Origin: Ascaphus truei
Lineage: Eukaryota > Chordata > Amphibia > Anura > Ascaphidae
Direction of reading: 5' to 3'
Assembly (NCBI GenBank): GCA_036426205.1
Contig: CM071568.1
Span: 41,461,284 to 41,525,283, forward strand
DNA length: 64,000 nucleotides
Made by a program: the position numbers and the translations under genes. Each line of letters begins with the position of its first letter. Position 1 is the first letter of the stretch. Positions 54,191 to 64,000 of this stretch are shown one piece after another. The notes under the pieces are model-generated. The model saw nothing but the letters and a program-made list of their open reading frames with translations. It was not told the DNA's origin and searched no databases.

Positions 54191-54684
54191 CGTTTTTTGG
54201 GGGTATTCAATAAAAGGTGAAGAGATGGCTGAAGCTGACCCCAAGATAACTTTCAATGGAATTTTATTCAGTTGGCCAAAGTTCATTGAACGTGTCTTGC
54301 TTTGGGAAACTTCCTCATTGTATTTTACAAACTCTGAAGTGGTTACTTCGGTGAAAATAACAGAGGGAAGGGAGTTGTTTCAGCTAGCTTAGGGTGCTAA
54401 CACCAGCCACTTCTGCATGGTAGATTGCCTTCCCAATGTGAAAAACAAAGTTTAATCTGTAAACTAGTAGAAAAAGTGCAAACGCTTTGGAACTTTTTTA
54501 ACTGCATTTTGGCAGCATTTCAAAATTACCTGAAATGTCTAAAAATATTGAGTGGGGGACGTGCAGAAAGGTTTTCGAAGTGAAACTTCTTTAGTGGCAC
54601 TTAGTACATTTTGATGGGACAAAACTCCTTCATGGAGACAAAAATGTGAAACGGAAGTGACGTATGAACGAGCATGCGCTCCCC

Positions 54685-54910
54685 CGCTGGTAATCTCACA
54701 TTCACTCGCACATGCGCAGAAGCTGCCAATGCCACTAGCGCATCCTGCGCAGAAGTGGGCAGAGCCACCTGCGCATGCGCAGAAGCGGGTAGCCCTGCCT
54801 GTGCATGTGCAGAAGTGGGCAGCACCACCTGCGCATGCTCAGAAATTACCAACACCGGCTACGCATGCGCAGAAGCGTCCAGCACCACCTGCACATGCAC
54901 AGATATGGAC
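54685..54910. repeat. 30-bp minisatellite of NRF1-like palindromes, 7 copies
   Basis: GCGCATGCGCAGAAG-type cores occur at exact 30-bp steps (54711, 54741, 54771, 54801, 54831, 54861, 54891 for the central block), joined by (T)GGGCAGCACCACCT. Because 30 is divisible by three, frames stay open through it on both strands. Confidence 0.9.
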
Positions 54911-55404
54911 AGCACCATAAAACAGTCTGAAACCACCTTCAGTTATCGCGCATGTTTATAAAATACAAAAACGACTTATGCATGGACAATTAAAACATCA
55001 CTCACGCATACGCATAAGCGCACATATACACATACTGTCTACTCTGCGTATGCAAGGAGTTCCAAGAAAAACAAAGCGGTGCAACTCCCACGCAGATATG
55101 AAGGCAGACCAGGGTAAAGACACTCAAGTGTAGGCTTTTTATGACACCCGACAGCCCCAAAAACCACTCTGATGCATTTTGCACGATACAATGTGCTTTG
55201 TCAAAGAGAACATAAACACAACACAAACATCGGCATAAAATACCCATCAGTTACTCTGCGTATCTGCGTACTCAATACTCTGCGTATGCACACAAATGGC
55301 CATCAACTTTACATCATTACAGGAGTCCCTCAGAGCGCACGCAACATTGAGAAGAACCAGGACGAGGTCGGCCCTCATTTGTACCGTTTGGATTCACAAA
55401 AAAA

Positions 55405-55595
55405 AGACAGGGTGTGTGCCGAGCATGCGCGTTCTAATTGAAACTTCTCTTTGTGTTTTGTCAGTGAAATTGTATTTTGATTTTTATGTTTTTGATTGAA
55501 TTAAAGACTTTTGAGAGTATAATGAACGTTTCTGTGACAAAACACAAAGACGTTTAACTTAGAACGCGTGTGCTCGGCCACACCCCATCTTTTTG
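55405..55595. mobile_element. Foldback MITE, ~53-bp imperfect inverted ends
   Basis: GGGTGTGTGCCGAGCATGCG onward (55410) is mirrored by the sequence ending GTGTGCTCGGCCACACCCC (55584). A shorter relative sits at 54086-54180 (GTGTGCTGAGCACGCGCATT). Contains GTGACAAAACACAAAG and its complement. Confidence 0.7.
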
Positions 55596-55930
55596 GTTGA
55601 AGGGAATACTTGCAGTAGGTGACAAAACCTGTAAATCCTTGGCATTCCGTTTGCATGTTGGACACAATGACCCAGCCCTAATGGAGGCTCCAACTAAATT
55701 TTATAAAAATGTAAATGTTTTATGCATCTGCTTTCTCTTCTCTTGCTAGGATGCCGTGAATAACAACTGCCCGTGTTTGGTTTGTAGGTCAAAATTAGAA
55801 CATGTAATGATTTATTGAAATAAGTTGAAAGATGAGATTTTGCTTCATCTTGTATTATTATTCTACAGTATGTCCTGTAGCTTTTTTTCAACATAAGTTT
55901 ATTTAAGTTTTTGTTTTATATAAGTATGTA

Positions 55931-56480
55931 GCCACCGGTCCCTGTGCCTAAGGGAACTATGCGTGCTGCTATACCTGTTTGCTCACCGGAGGTCTAAGCC
56001 TCTGCCTCTGGGAGCCTGGGGTAAGCTCTTTTTCCTTGCAGTGCAGCGCCTCCACCCATGAGGGATCCCAGCGTTGGCGGTATAACCCCTCACAGGAACC
56101 AATACACAGTAAAGAATAATACAAAACACAATGTATATAACTAAGGTTTACTGTATATACATACTAACACATACAATAAAGGTAATAACTGTACCCACAG
56201 TGTACACTCAATGACCCAACACGTGGTGTTCCCCCAAAGTACTGAGGGTGCCATGGCACCAATGCCCCAGGCGTCCTGTCCCAACAATTCCCACTCATGT
56301 GAGGTAGCGCTAACCCCTGTGGATATAGGTGCACGTTGGGTACCTGCCTGAGTACTCCAGTACCCAGGAACTGCTTGGCATAGCTAGTTGGAGCGAATCC
56401 CATGCAGCGGGGTCTCCAACACAAATACCCTCTCTCCTAAGCGTCCTGATCCGCCTCTTGGGGTGAGTACAAGCCGGAGG
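55931..56480 (-). repeat. LTR-like repeat, relative of 4487-5330
   Basis: Begins TGTAGCCACCGG. It shares the ordered boxes described for 4487 (GGGAGCCTGGGGTAAG, GTGCAGCGCCTCCAC, GAGGGATCCCA, ACAGGAAC). The far end is unclear. Confidence 0.45.
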
Positions 56481-56489
56481 GTCTCACAC

Positions 56490-56680
56490 AATGTATCTGG
56501 ATCCTATGACCTGGTCCTTTGTCTTACAGACTAGGTTTCACTATGTATATTTATTTCCCCATTTATTATTAGCCCAATGGGAGAAGCGCAGGGATCCACT
56601 TTCTGTTTTTTTCGCATATGTGTGGCCAATCTTGTCACGCGCAGCATGCTCCTTACACGGAGAAGCGCGTTGAATATGTA
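56490..56680 (+). other. Degenerate PLE-type end
   Basis: GCTCCTTACACGGAGAAGCG then CGTTGAATATG (56648-56680) has the stem and GAA.CGCGTT of the hammerhead-like ends elsewhere in the window, but the first box is lost. Confidence 0.3.
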
Positions 56681-56769
56681 TATTTGTTTAACATTTTCTG
56701 TTGGGCCTAATTGAATCCCTAGCAGCACGCTTAAGGTGTGCACCACTATTAGGGTGATATTATAGGTAT

Positions 56770-56930
56770 GCCTGGGTCCCCTATTCCTCCCGGCCCCCCG
56801 CTTACCTCCGCTATAGCGGGGGAACTTACTTAGGCTCTCGGCGGCTCCCCTTGCAGGGCGCCGCCATCTTCAATTTGGTCGCACATGCTCAGAGAGCAGC
56901 TGCAGGGTGGCCATTATCTGTGTAACCCTT
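56770..56930. promoter_or_regulatory. Promoter-like repeat with YY1-like site, relative of 20.0-20.3 kb
   Basis: TTACCTCCGCT, GGCGGCTCC, GCCGCCATCTTC and GCACATGCTCAGAG occur in the order seen at 20034-20175. Confidence 0.4.
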
Positions 56931-57099
56931 TTATCACATCCCCCCCAAGTGAGATGGGGGAGGTACTCTCCTTCTCTGGTTACTTCAGGTGTAATGGTGC
57001 TGCAACCTGCTGGTAACAGGAGGGCTGAGGGCTCTGCGGTGGTATGGGGAGAGCCAGGAAAAGGAAAGGGGACAGATTACCTTGTTCCTTCAGGTGGTG

Positions 57100-57705
57100 C
57101 AGCGCCTCCAGCCAGTGAGGATCCTCTGGGGTCTTCAGGGGATAGACCCTCACTGACACTCCTCATGCAGAGACCAGAAAGCCACACAGCAATGTCTTTT
57201 CTTGGCAGCTTTATTGCAGATACAGATACAGCATCAGAGCATCACAGCCTGTAATATCATATTCCTCTCTCTCTAGCTCAGAGCCTTGGCTAGCATCATG
57301 TTCTTCTTGGCCCCCCTCCCTCCAACCCAGCATGGGTGGAGGGAGAGAGAGAGAGTTCCTGGAATCACTCCTCTCACTCAGTAGATCACAGACTAACTTA
57401 ACTGACTGAATAACTGACTACTTAATTTAGGAGGTATGTCCCAATTTGAACATCTTAGGGGAGTGTCTCTGACTTTGACTCATTACAAGCCAAAGCCGGA
57501 TACAGATTGGCCCACACACAGCAGGGGGCGTTCCAACCAATATCCACCCCTTTGATTGACAACCTCAGAGTTGCAAGGCCCGCCCTTGAATATTGCTACA
57601 CATTCAAGGCTGAAATACACATACAGACCTCTTGAAGGAATTAACCTTTCCACTGACAGAGGAAAAGCCAAGAAAAAGAAGTAACTGCTGAGAGGCTATG
57701 TTACA
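57100..57705 (-). mobile_element. LTR (3' LTR position) with adjoining polypurine tract
   Basis: On the minus strand it starts TGTAACATAGCCTCTC at 57705. Immediately before it (57706-57714) lies GAGGGAGAA, a polypurine tract. An AATAAA (GCAATAAAGCTGC, about 57213) lies near the end. The start also occurs truncated at 61333-61366. The end of the LTR is not resolved. Confidence 0.55.
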
Positions 57706-57949
57706 TTCTCCCTCTGGTAAAACTCCAACCGTCCCGGCATGGACTACAGCAGGTATAACCTTACCTTGCTGTGCAACACTTGTAAATTCAACATGAGCTG
57801 AAATGCAACACTGTATACTTCAGCATAACAGGACCGGCATAAACACTGCATAGACACAGATACATGACATATCATGGCACCACAGTGAATGAATAGAACA
57901 GACCATTTGCTACCACTGTAGTAAGAGAAATACATTAATAATAATGAGC

Positions 57950-58819
57950 TGAGTCAGGCTTCCTGACCATTCTGCCATTGCCATCAGGTACTTTTATGGA
58001 GTTGCACCTGCGTTTTCCATACTCTGAAATATACTCCACCCTGTCTAAGTAGATATCTCGGCCTACCATCCATAATTTTAATAGTTGTGGAGCTCAATCT
58101 AGATCCACATAAGCAGGGTCTTTAGCATAGGTCTCAAGATGGGCAATAATGGCCTCTTTCACCCACTCTAGGCAGTGAGTTTCGACACTGCGCATCAATT
58201 TCTCAGGAAGATATGGAAACTCATATCCTATCTTCCTGAACCTGTGTACGATTACTCAAGCTGTGCGGCTAAACTTTACCAGGCTTCTATCATTAGTGGT
58301 GCCCGGTAGCACCCAGAAAAGAGGACTTTCCCACATAGGGGTTCCTTCTGCCTCCTTCCTAACAGGAGACAATACATTCTCTGATTTTTCTAAGCACATC
58401 CCCTCATCATCACAATCCCCCCACTGAACAGACCCCTCCAAATGTGTCACAAGCATATTGGACAATAAATCACAGTGTTCATTTGGAGCCACAGGACTCA
58501 ATGGTGTTAAAGTCCTGGGGGTCAGGGGTCGTATCCTGGGACTGGTGACTGACGGGGAGAGCGGGGCAGAAGGGGCAGATGACACAGGGACTGGGGTCGC
58601 CGGTGACAAGGGGGCCACACCAAAGTCTCGAGGGGGCACATTCAGGGAACTCTCCCCGGGAGGAGCAATGGCACAGTCCTGGGTCAAGTTCAATTTGCCC
58701 CTCACTTTGGCCTTAATGAAGCGGGCTACAGCCAACTTTTGGGCCTGGCGAGCCTCTCGGGCTTTCTTCCTCTCCCTACAGCATAGGAGGAAAGGATCGT
58801 TCGAATCTTTAGCACTCAC
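57950..58819 (-). pseudogene. Unrecognised LTR-element protein, FWVLPG family, copy 2
   Basis: From about 58819 the minus frame reads a basic helix (RERKKAREARQAQKLAVARF), a Pro/Ser/Thr-rich linker (58700-58480), DLLSNMLVTHLEGSVQWGDC, then FWVLPG and a stop near 58258. The same frame resumes: FRKIGYEFPYLPEKLMRSVE, EWVKEAIIAHLETYAKDPAY, another stop, then LKLWMVGRDIYLDRVEYISE and NGRMVRKPD. It lies directly upstream of the polypurine tract at 57706, so it is the last coding unit of its element. No ATG is obvious. It could be Gag-like; no pol is present. Confidence 0.5.
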
Positions 58820-58989
58820 CGGAGCAGCCTTGAGCTCACCCGGCTGGGCGACTCGGTGGCCTTCTCATCTCCCGGTGGTGGAGCAGCAACGGTAGAAGAG
58901 TGGATGCAGTCATCAGGGGTGGTGCCGGCTGGCACTTCTCCCGTCAGGGGACCCTGCAACAGCATCTCGTCGTAGTGGCGCTCAGCAGC

Positions 58990-59597
58990 TCGTATGTAGG
59001 AGAGTGCGCGAGCGCGGGTGTAGGCGGACGCTCACAGAGGTATGCAAGGGAGACTGGTTATGGTGAAATTAAATAAGGTTTTTATTGCGCCTGTTTCCTT
59101 AATATCAGGAAACCATCCAAAAAAGGGGTAAACAAAGCTTCTATTCACTTGGGAGTACTTCTAGTGAAATACTATTCAGTCCACAACTCCCTTTAGATAA
59201 GCATGTCTCCCAGCCCCAAACATATATCATGAAATAAGCAGATATAAAAAGTCTCATAAATGAAAGTCTTATCTGTTCCTTGTGGTTAGAGGGGAAATCT
59301 TCTCTGTTCCTGCGTTACTACCTTTCCTCAGGTTTTGTCAGCATTCAGGTTTAGAAGTTTCCCCTGTGTCTTGAAAGCAGCTCTGCTGTTTCTTCTGACA
59401 GGGCTCAAGACAAGTGTCTCCATGTCAGTCTCACAAGTTGTGAGAGTCAAGGACAATCTCCCTTCCTGTCTCAAAAGAAAGGCTTTTCTTAAAAGCTAAT
59501 CAGGCAGGTGGTGTTGGATAATTGACTACCAGGAGTTAACCACCACACTGCTGGATTAGAGGCACATTACCTGAACAGGGATAACTCCCCTGTTACA
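58990..59597 (-). mobile_element. LTR-like sequence following the coiled-coil gene
   Basis: On the minus strand TGTAACAGGGGAGTTATCCC begins at 59597 right after GGGGAGGTA (purine tract). A possible end is GCCTACA near 59020. The same junction (purine tract then TGTAACAGAG) occurs at 13494. The coiled-coil frame stops inside it. Confidence 0.5.
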
Positions 59598-60910
59598 TAC
59601 CTCCCCTGTTTGTGGGAAGCTCAGGCTTGCCACGGCCAAAGCCCATCCTTCCACTCTCATTCTAGATATCTCTGTGACTTGAATGAGAGTGGATGGAGGA
59701 AGAGAACCCTCTGTCCCACTGGGATTGGAGCCCTTTCTCCAGTTTATTCGTGTCTCTTCCCGAAGGTGCTTGAGATCAGCACTCCTCAGTCGCTCGAGGA
59801 GGACTTTTTCTAAGTATAGTCTTTTTGCTACGTGCGCGGTCATGAGATTTCCCTCGCGTCGGGTGCTCGTCTTATTGTAGGCATACTGTATGGCAGCAGT
59901 TTCAGAGCATTTAAAAACAGCCCTTTGAGTTTTCCTCTCTTGAAGCTGTCTCTCTGCCATTTTCCCACTCAATGGGGTTGCTAGTTCAGCCTCTTTGGGG
60001 TTATGTTGCAATTCCATACCCACTTCCAGAGAATGTCCCATCTTTTCAGCTTCATCAGCTAAGGATTCTTCTGGTTTTGATTCAGCACGTGTACCTTCTT
60101 TTATTGCCTGTTGGGTGGCTGAAGGTTTTGCTAGTGCTTGTTTAGGTGGTTCAAATTTTGCAACCTTGTCTTTCAGACGAGCAGTATTCCCAGCTCTCAC
60201 TGTACCCTTGTCTTCATGAGTTTTTGTGGCTGTGGGATACTGACGCTTAGTCAGGGTCAATAATTGTCCTTGTAGAATTGTCATCTTATCCGCGAGAGAT
60301 CCCTGTTTTTTGAGTGTGTCTTGCAAGTCTCTTCTCAGGGAATTTATCTGCACGCTTTGCTTTCTCTGAGCTTGCTTCCACATTTTTATTGCATTGTGAA
60401 GCACTATGAATTTCTTTGCTCGGGCCACAGTTACTTGTTTTGGTTTCTGGACCTTCTTGTGCTCCCTTTTGTGCCGGGTCACCTGGGTTCTAAGCTTGGC
60501 CTCTAACGATGCTTTGGTGACACTCAGGGTAGCCTTCAGTTTCTCATGCTGCTTTGCGGGGACATATTGGGTAATCAGACATTCCTGCAGCACTTGAATT
60601 TCTTTAACAGCCTGCAGATTGTCTTCCGGCAGAGTTCGCTGCTTCTCCTCAGCCTTCTCGAGGTGCGTACACAGACCTTGCAGTTGGTTCTGCAGTCGGA
60701 GCTCTGCTTCAAACTTCTCACCTTCCAAAAGTCTATTTATTTCCTTAAGCTTGTGCAGCTTTTCATTCTTTCCCTTGACTTCGTCTGTCAAATGAAAATT
60801 TTGTTCTTCCAGTTTTAAGTTTTCTCTTTTTAATCTTAAATGTTCTACTTTTTCAGGCTCTGTACTATTCAGGGCCTCCTTGCAGTCCTCCTTCCATTTA
60901 CGGTGAAAGA
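59556..60910 (-). CDS. Repeat-borne coiled-coil protein of unknown function
   Basis: A 411-codon frame opens at 60791 and its heptads clearly extend upstream to about 60910 (WKEDCKEALNSTEPEKVEHL, RLKRENLKLEEQNFHL) without an ATG. Residues 1-200 are a long coiled coil (KEINRLLEGEKFEAELRLQN, LTKRQYPTATKTH at its end), 200-280 a Lys/Glu/Ala-rich linker, and 290-400 a compact module shared with 13357-13948 (CSETAAIQYAYN, RLYLEKVLLERLRSADLKHL, WRKGSNPSGTEGSLPP, RVEGWALAVA). The stop lies in the LTR-like DNA at 59556. A transcript-internal acceptor (GCATAG) near 60925 could mark the exon start. I do not recognise the family. Its place just before the polypurine tract is where env or an accessory gene would sit. 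Confidence 0.5.
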
Positions 60911-61079
60911 ATAGGAGCCAAAGTTCCTATGCAATGCTCACAGGAAACAGCCATGCAGTGCAAACAATAAAATAGTTCCAAATCACACAGCAAATGTAGT
61001 TATGTCCTTGTCACTAAAACCCTTTTGAGCCACTCTTTGTGGACTCCCACTAACCCCTATGCAGGGTATACTTAGTATG

Positions 61080-61332
61080 GGTGTCACAGGCCATGGGTAT
61101 AATGCAAACAGGATAAAGGAAACTCACATATCTCTTGAGATCCAGGTGCTGTGGGGCGTGCTCCTACCAGGTTGGAGTGCAAATGCAGAAATTTCTTGGA
61201 TGGCGGTGCAGCAGCATTTGAAAAAAATTGTGGGACCAAAATAGCAGTATACTGGGTACAAAACGTTTAATGGCACATAAAAAAACAGCAACAGACAAAC
61301 TCTGACGCGTTTCAGCCGCCAAGGGCAGCCCA
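61080..61332 (-). mobile_element. PLE-type end fragment
   Basis: On the minus strand CTGGGCTGCCCTTGGCGGCT then GAAACGCGTCAG (61335-61298): a 6-bp stem with CTT loop and GAAAC, but the first hammerhead box is lost. It abuts a truncated TGTAACATAGCC LTR start (61333-61366). 60911-61079 shows nothing clear. Confidence 0.4.
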
Positions 61333-61366
61333 GAAAAAGAAGTAACTGCCGGGAGGCTATGTTACA

Positions 61367-61812
61367 TCTGGATAGAGCTCCGCGGGGACTACAGCCCTCA
61401 TAATGCACAGGGACAAGGCATCACATGGCGCGAACCAGCCAATAGAGCTGTAGCATTCCCCTGCTGAGGGAAATAGATACTTTTCGCGCGCTAGGAGCTC
61501 ACCAGTCGGAGCTGGGAAGCGGGTGGTGTAGGGTGTTTAGGAGCAGGGCATCTGTGACCCCTGCACTAGGCCAGAGACCAGCCATAGACCCCAGCTAGTC
61601 CCCGACTCTCCTCAGTTTGTTGTTGCTGCAGGGACCGGCCCATGTAGTGCCAGAGAGAGGGACACAGCCAGGACGCGGTGGCAAATTGGCGATCCAGTGG
61701 TCTGCCATACAGAGAGGTTATCAAGGTGGGACACTCCTGCCGGACACCCCCCAATGTGAAGGTGGACTCGTATCTGCCGGTGCACTGTGTCCAGGGAGGT
61801 CCAGGAACTCCA
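61367..61812 (+). repeat. Untranslated-type repeat shared with 21.93-22.1 kb
   Basis: GGCGCGAACCAGCCAATAGA (CCAAT box, 61427) and the CTGTGACCCCTGCACTAGGC block recur with 21.98 kb. No coding signal. Confidence 0.4.
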
Positions 61813-62038
61813 AAGGTAATCAGCAAGGAAATGGAAGCAGGCACACAGTCTTTCTGAGGGTGCAATTTATTGTGCCACCAAAAGGTCCAACGTTTCGGCA
61901 AAAATTGCCTTTATCAAGGAGAAGGCTCTCTCCTTGATAAAGGCAATTTTTGCCGAAACGTTGGACCTTTTGGTGGCACAATAAATTGCACCCTCAGAAA
62001 GACCGTGTGCCTGCTTCCATTTCCTTGCTGATTACCTT
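61813..62038. repeat. 110-bp near-perfect inverted repeat, 6-bp spacer, hammerhead-like boxes
   Basis: Arms 61813-61922 and 61929-62038 are complements with one visible mismatch (AGTCTTTC against GAAAGACC). Both strands read CTTGATA, a GGCAA/TTGCC stem and GAAACGTTGG. This resembles the hairpin at 36811 and is likely a head-to-head PLE-end pair that interrupted a repeat continuing at about 62040. Confidence 0.85.
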
Positions 62039-62039
62039 C

Positions 62040-62560
62040 TATCCCCTCCCTTAGGGGAGTGGGAGTGAGAACCATACCCCCTGCTGCATCAGGGAGTAGG
62101 GGAAGAGTTAGGGCCGACCTCTGTGGCCCATGCCTGGGGGTTTAAGTCCAGGGACCATCATGAGGCTGGAGACCAGTGTTTCAGTATGCAGTGGCTGTCT
62201 GTATGCTGTACCCTTTAATGGAGAAGAATAAAGACTGTTCTTGTTACAAAATATACTCCTGGCTGAGTTTGTAGTCTTTCATGGGGAGTATGGAGAGTTC
62301 TTCCGCAGGGACTGCCTCCAGCTCTCCTGGAGACAGCAGCAGATGGAGGCGCTGACCAAAGAATGAAGGGGAACCAGATATCACCCCTAAAGCCTGTCCT
62401 GTTTCCCCAACAACATCGGTGGGATCTCAGAACTTCTGTGAGCCAGCAGGTACGCACCATGACACACCCAGTAGCCAGGGAATCTCCCAGAGGGTGGGGT
62501 AAACACCGCTACATGTGTATAAAGGGGGGGCTGCAGTGTGTGTATGTGTGTATATAGAGG
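62040..62560 (+). repeat. LTR-like segment with AATAAA
   Basis: CCTTTAATGGAGAAGAATAA AGACTG (AATAAA at about 62227) and GATGGAGGCGCTGACC (62343) suit the R/U5 end and leader of an LTR element. No open frame follows. Confidence 0.4.
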
Positions 62561-64000
62561 GGGCTGTGTGTACAGTATGTACAATTTCCTTTTAATAAAC
62601 TTGCAGTAAAAGCATAAGAATGTAGACAATTATGCTGATAAAAATCAATATGACTACAAAAGTGCATCTTTTTTATGAAATTTCAAAATAAATTAAAAAT
62701 AAGCCTACATTTAGCCTATATTAGTAATAATCCCCTCAAACCAGGCTGGGTTAAAGGCCCTTGGTGACTCTTCCAGCCACGGCATTATTGGCCAGTAATG
62801 CCCTGTTCTTCTGGGATTATTACTTAATTCAAAGGTCAAAAAAATGAGGAGGGGGTGGTATTTGGGATCCTTTTTAGGAAAATTGCATTTTTAGTTGCTA
62901 GTAGATAGAGATCTACAAAAGTCGGTATATTTCTCTTCTTGTTTATCAATCTTCGGGGTTTTACATTTTAAAAATGATTAAGCTCTTTAAAATATAATGT
63001 GAACACATGATTATTTTTGTCATTTGCTGGACAAATGTTAGATTTGTTGTATAATTATTTTGAACATTATGCTTTTTCTGTATGGAATGCATATTCAAGG
63101 GAATGTATAAAATAGTTTTCTATTCATTATTGTTTTAAATTACACTTAATTTAATTGCATGTTGTAGACATTTGGAATTTGTGAACAACATTTCTAAAGT
63201 AGTACGTTACTCATAAATCATAGGATGTACGGTGTAGATGAAATGTGATCCTCATATGTGTCCCATCATTGCAACCTTGTGATATTTTTCACTATGGCTG
63301 TGCATGTACTGTAACAATGCAATTGACCTAGAAAAAGTTAATGGATAAGAACAATATAGTAAACAAATAAGTCAGCAATTATTTAGATGTAACATAGTAG
63401 GATAGTGCACAGGGACATGGGTTATCTCTCTGAAACACCCCTAATAAGCTGCTTCTGAACATGATTGAGTCCAGCAGGCACAGAGCAAAGGAGTACCACT
63501 ACTGTTCTTGGATATATTGACTGTGGGTAGAGGCTTGATAGCCAGGAAATTATCAAAATGTTGCCCCCCTTTGGGACAATTTCTAATAGGTTTCCTATCT
63601 CTACATCTATAGGACATTTGTTTCTGCTTTTGCAACATGTAATTCTATTGTTACAGGAAGTATTCCCTTTGTTAATTCTGCATATTCCTTATAAATATAC
63701 ACTGTATATATTTTTGTGCATCACATATTTGTATTGTGATAGCTTGATTTTTTTGAGTGCAGGAGACCCCAGCAATCACTAATACATAACCTAATAAAAG
63801 TGAATATTTTATTAAAGTTGATATTTATTAAAATACAGATAACATGATGCAATATCCAATTAAAAATAATTTAAGATGGGATCTTTTGTTATCTTTCTAT
63901 CAATTAAAGGAGATTACAATAAAATTTCCCAAACCCGTAGTATATTATTCAAGCCTACTACTTGTGTATGTGGTTTGCATTACATGTTATATGGAATTCA
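62561..64000. other. No gene seen
   Basis: AT-rich, non-repetitive-looking DNA with short frames only. Confidence 0.6.

Noticed and set aside
54685..54910. CRISPR-like array (30-bp period)
   Set aside because: There are no unique spacers; the whole 30-bp unit repeats, in a vertebrate repeat context.
54601..54920. Ala/His/Gln-rich repeated protein on either strand
   Set aside because: Open only because the 30-bp unit is divisible by three.
61380..61420. ZNF143-type ACTACA...AATGCA site in GGACTACAGCCCTCATAATG
   Set aside because: Resembles the known motif but the central CCCA is altered; too weak to list.

Overview
The window looks like intergenic or intronic DNA of a vertebrate, most likely an amphibian (frog-like), built almost entirely from layered transposable elements. 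That reading rests on frog/fish-type CR1 and L2/Rex-like LINEs, Penelope-like elements (PLEs) with hammerhead-like cores, a Sushi-type chromovirus, a Gmr1-type Ty3 element with a SCAN-like capsid, Tc1-like transposons, hAT elements and long CA, CT and TA microsatellites. I found no rRNA, tRNA, CRISPR array or prokaryotic gene. I cannot name the species.

Layout. 1-2640: decayed Gmr1-like Ty3 element (Gag, protease, integrase), followed by CA-rich low-complexity DNA and the end of a hAT element (to 4042). 4487-5330: an LTR-like repeat seen again at 55.9 kb. 6.6-17.7 kb: the most unusual block. It holds a spliced Tc1/mariner-type transposase remnant (-), a CR1 LINE (-, 7341-10870), a forkhead-like exon with a good Kozak start and a splice donor (-, 12196-12776), a two-way GC-rich promoter-like zone, a broken plus-strand gene with a BEN-like end (13960-15444) split by a solo LTR with a perfect target duplication (15445-16252), and a compact basic last exon ending at 16889. 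19368-19994: another solo LTR with target duplication. 20618-21918: a 1.3-kb near-perfect palindrome. 22.5-23.1 kb: PNMA-like Gag fragment. 23164-23347: a MITE. 23.9-27.5 kb: PLE sequences including a GIY-YIG endonuclease end.

27.5-35.4 kb is a clear nest: a Tc1-like transposon was split by a complete chromovirus (28232-34846, both LTRs, 5-bp duplication), whose reverse transcriptase was in turn split by a 782-bp PLE-like insert (31574-32355, 7-bp duplication). 38.5-40.5 kb is a LINE split by a solo LTR of the same family as the one at 15.4 kb. 42631-44430 is a 1.8-kb hAT element with an 8-bp duplication, filled with GC-rich promoter-like DNA and tandem repeats. 44.6-47.6 kb and 57.1-60.9 kb carry minus-strand reading frames from LTR-type repeats whose proteins I do not recognise: a coiled-coil protein and an FWVLPG-motif protein, each present in two copies. 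48.0-50.4 kb is a LINE; 51.7-55.6 kb holds foldback elements, CA minisatellites and a 30-bp array of NRF1-like palindromes. The last 1.4 kb is featureless AT-rich DNA.

No reading frame here is clearly an ordinary host gene. The forkhead-like exon is the best candidate for something new: either a decayed host FOX paralogue or the DNA-binding part of a multi-gene mobile element that also carries the intron-containing transposase.
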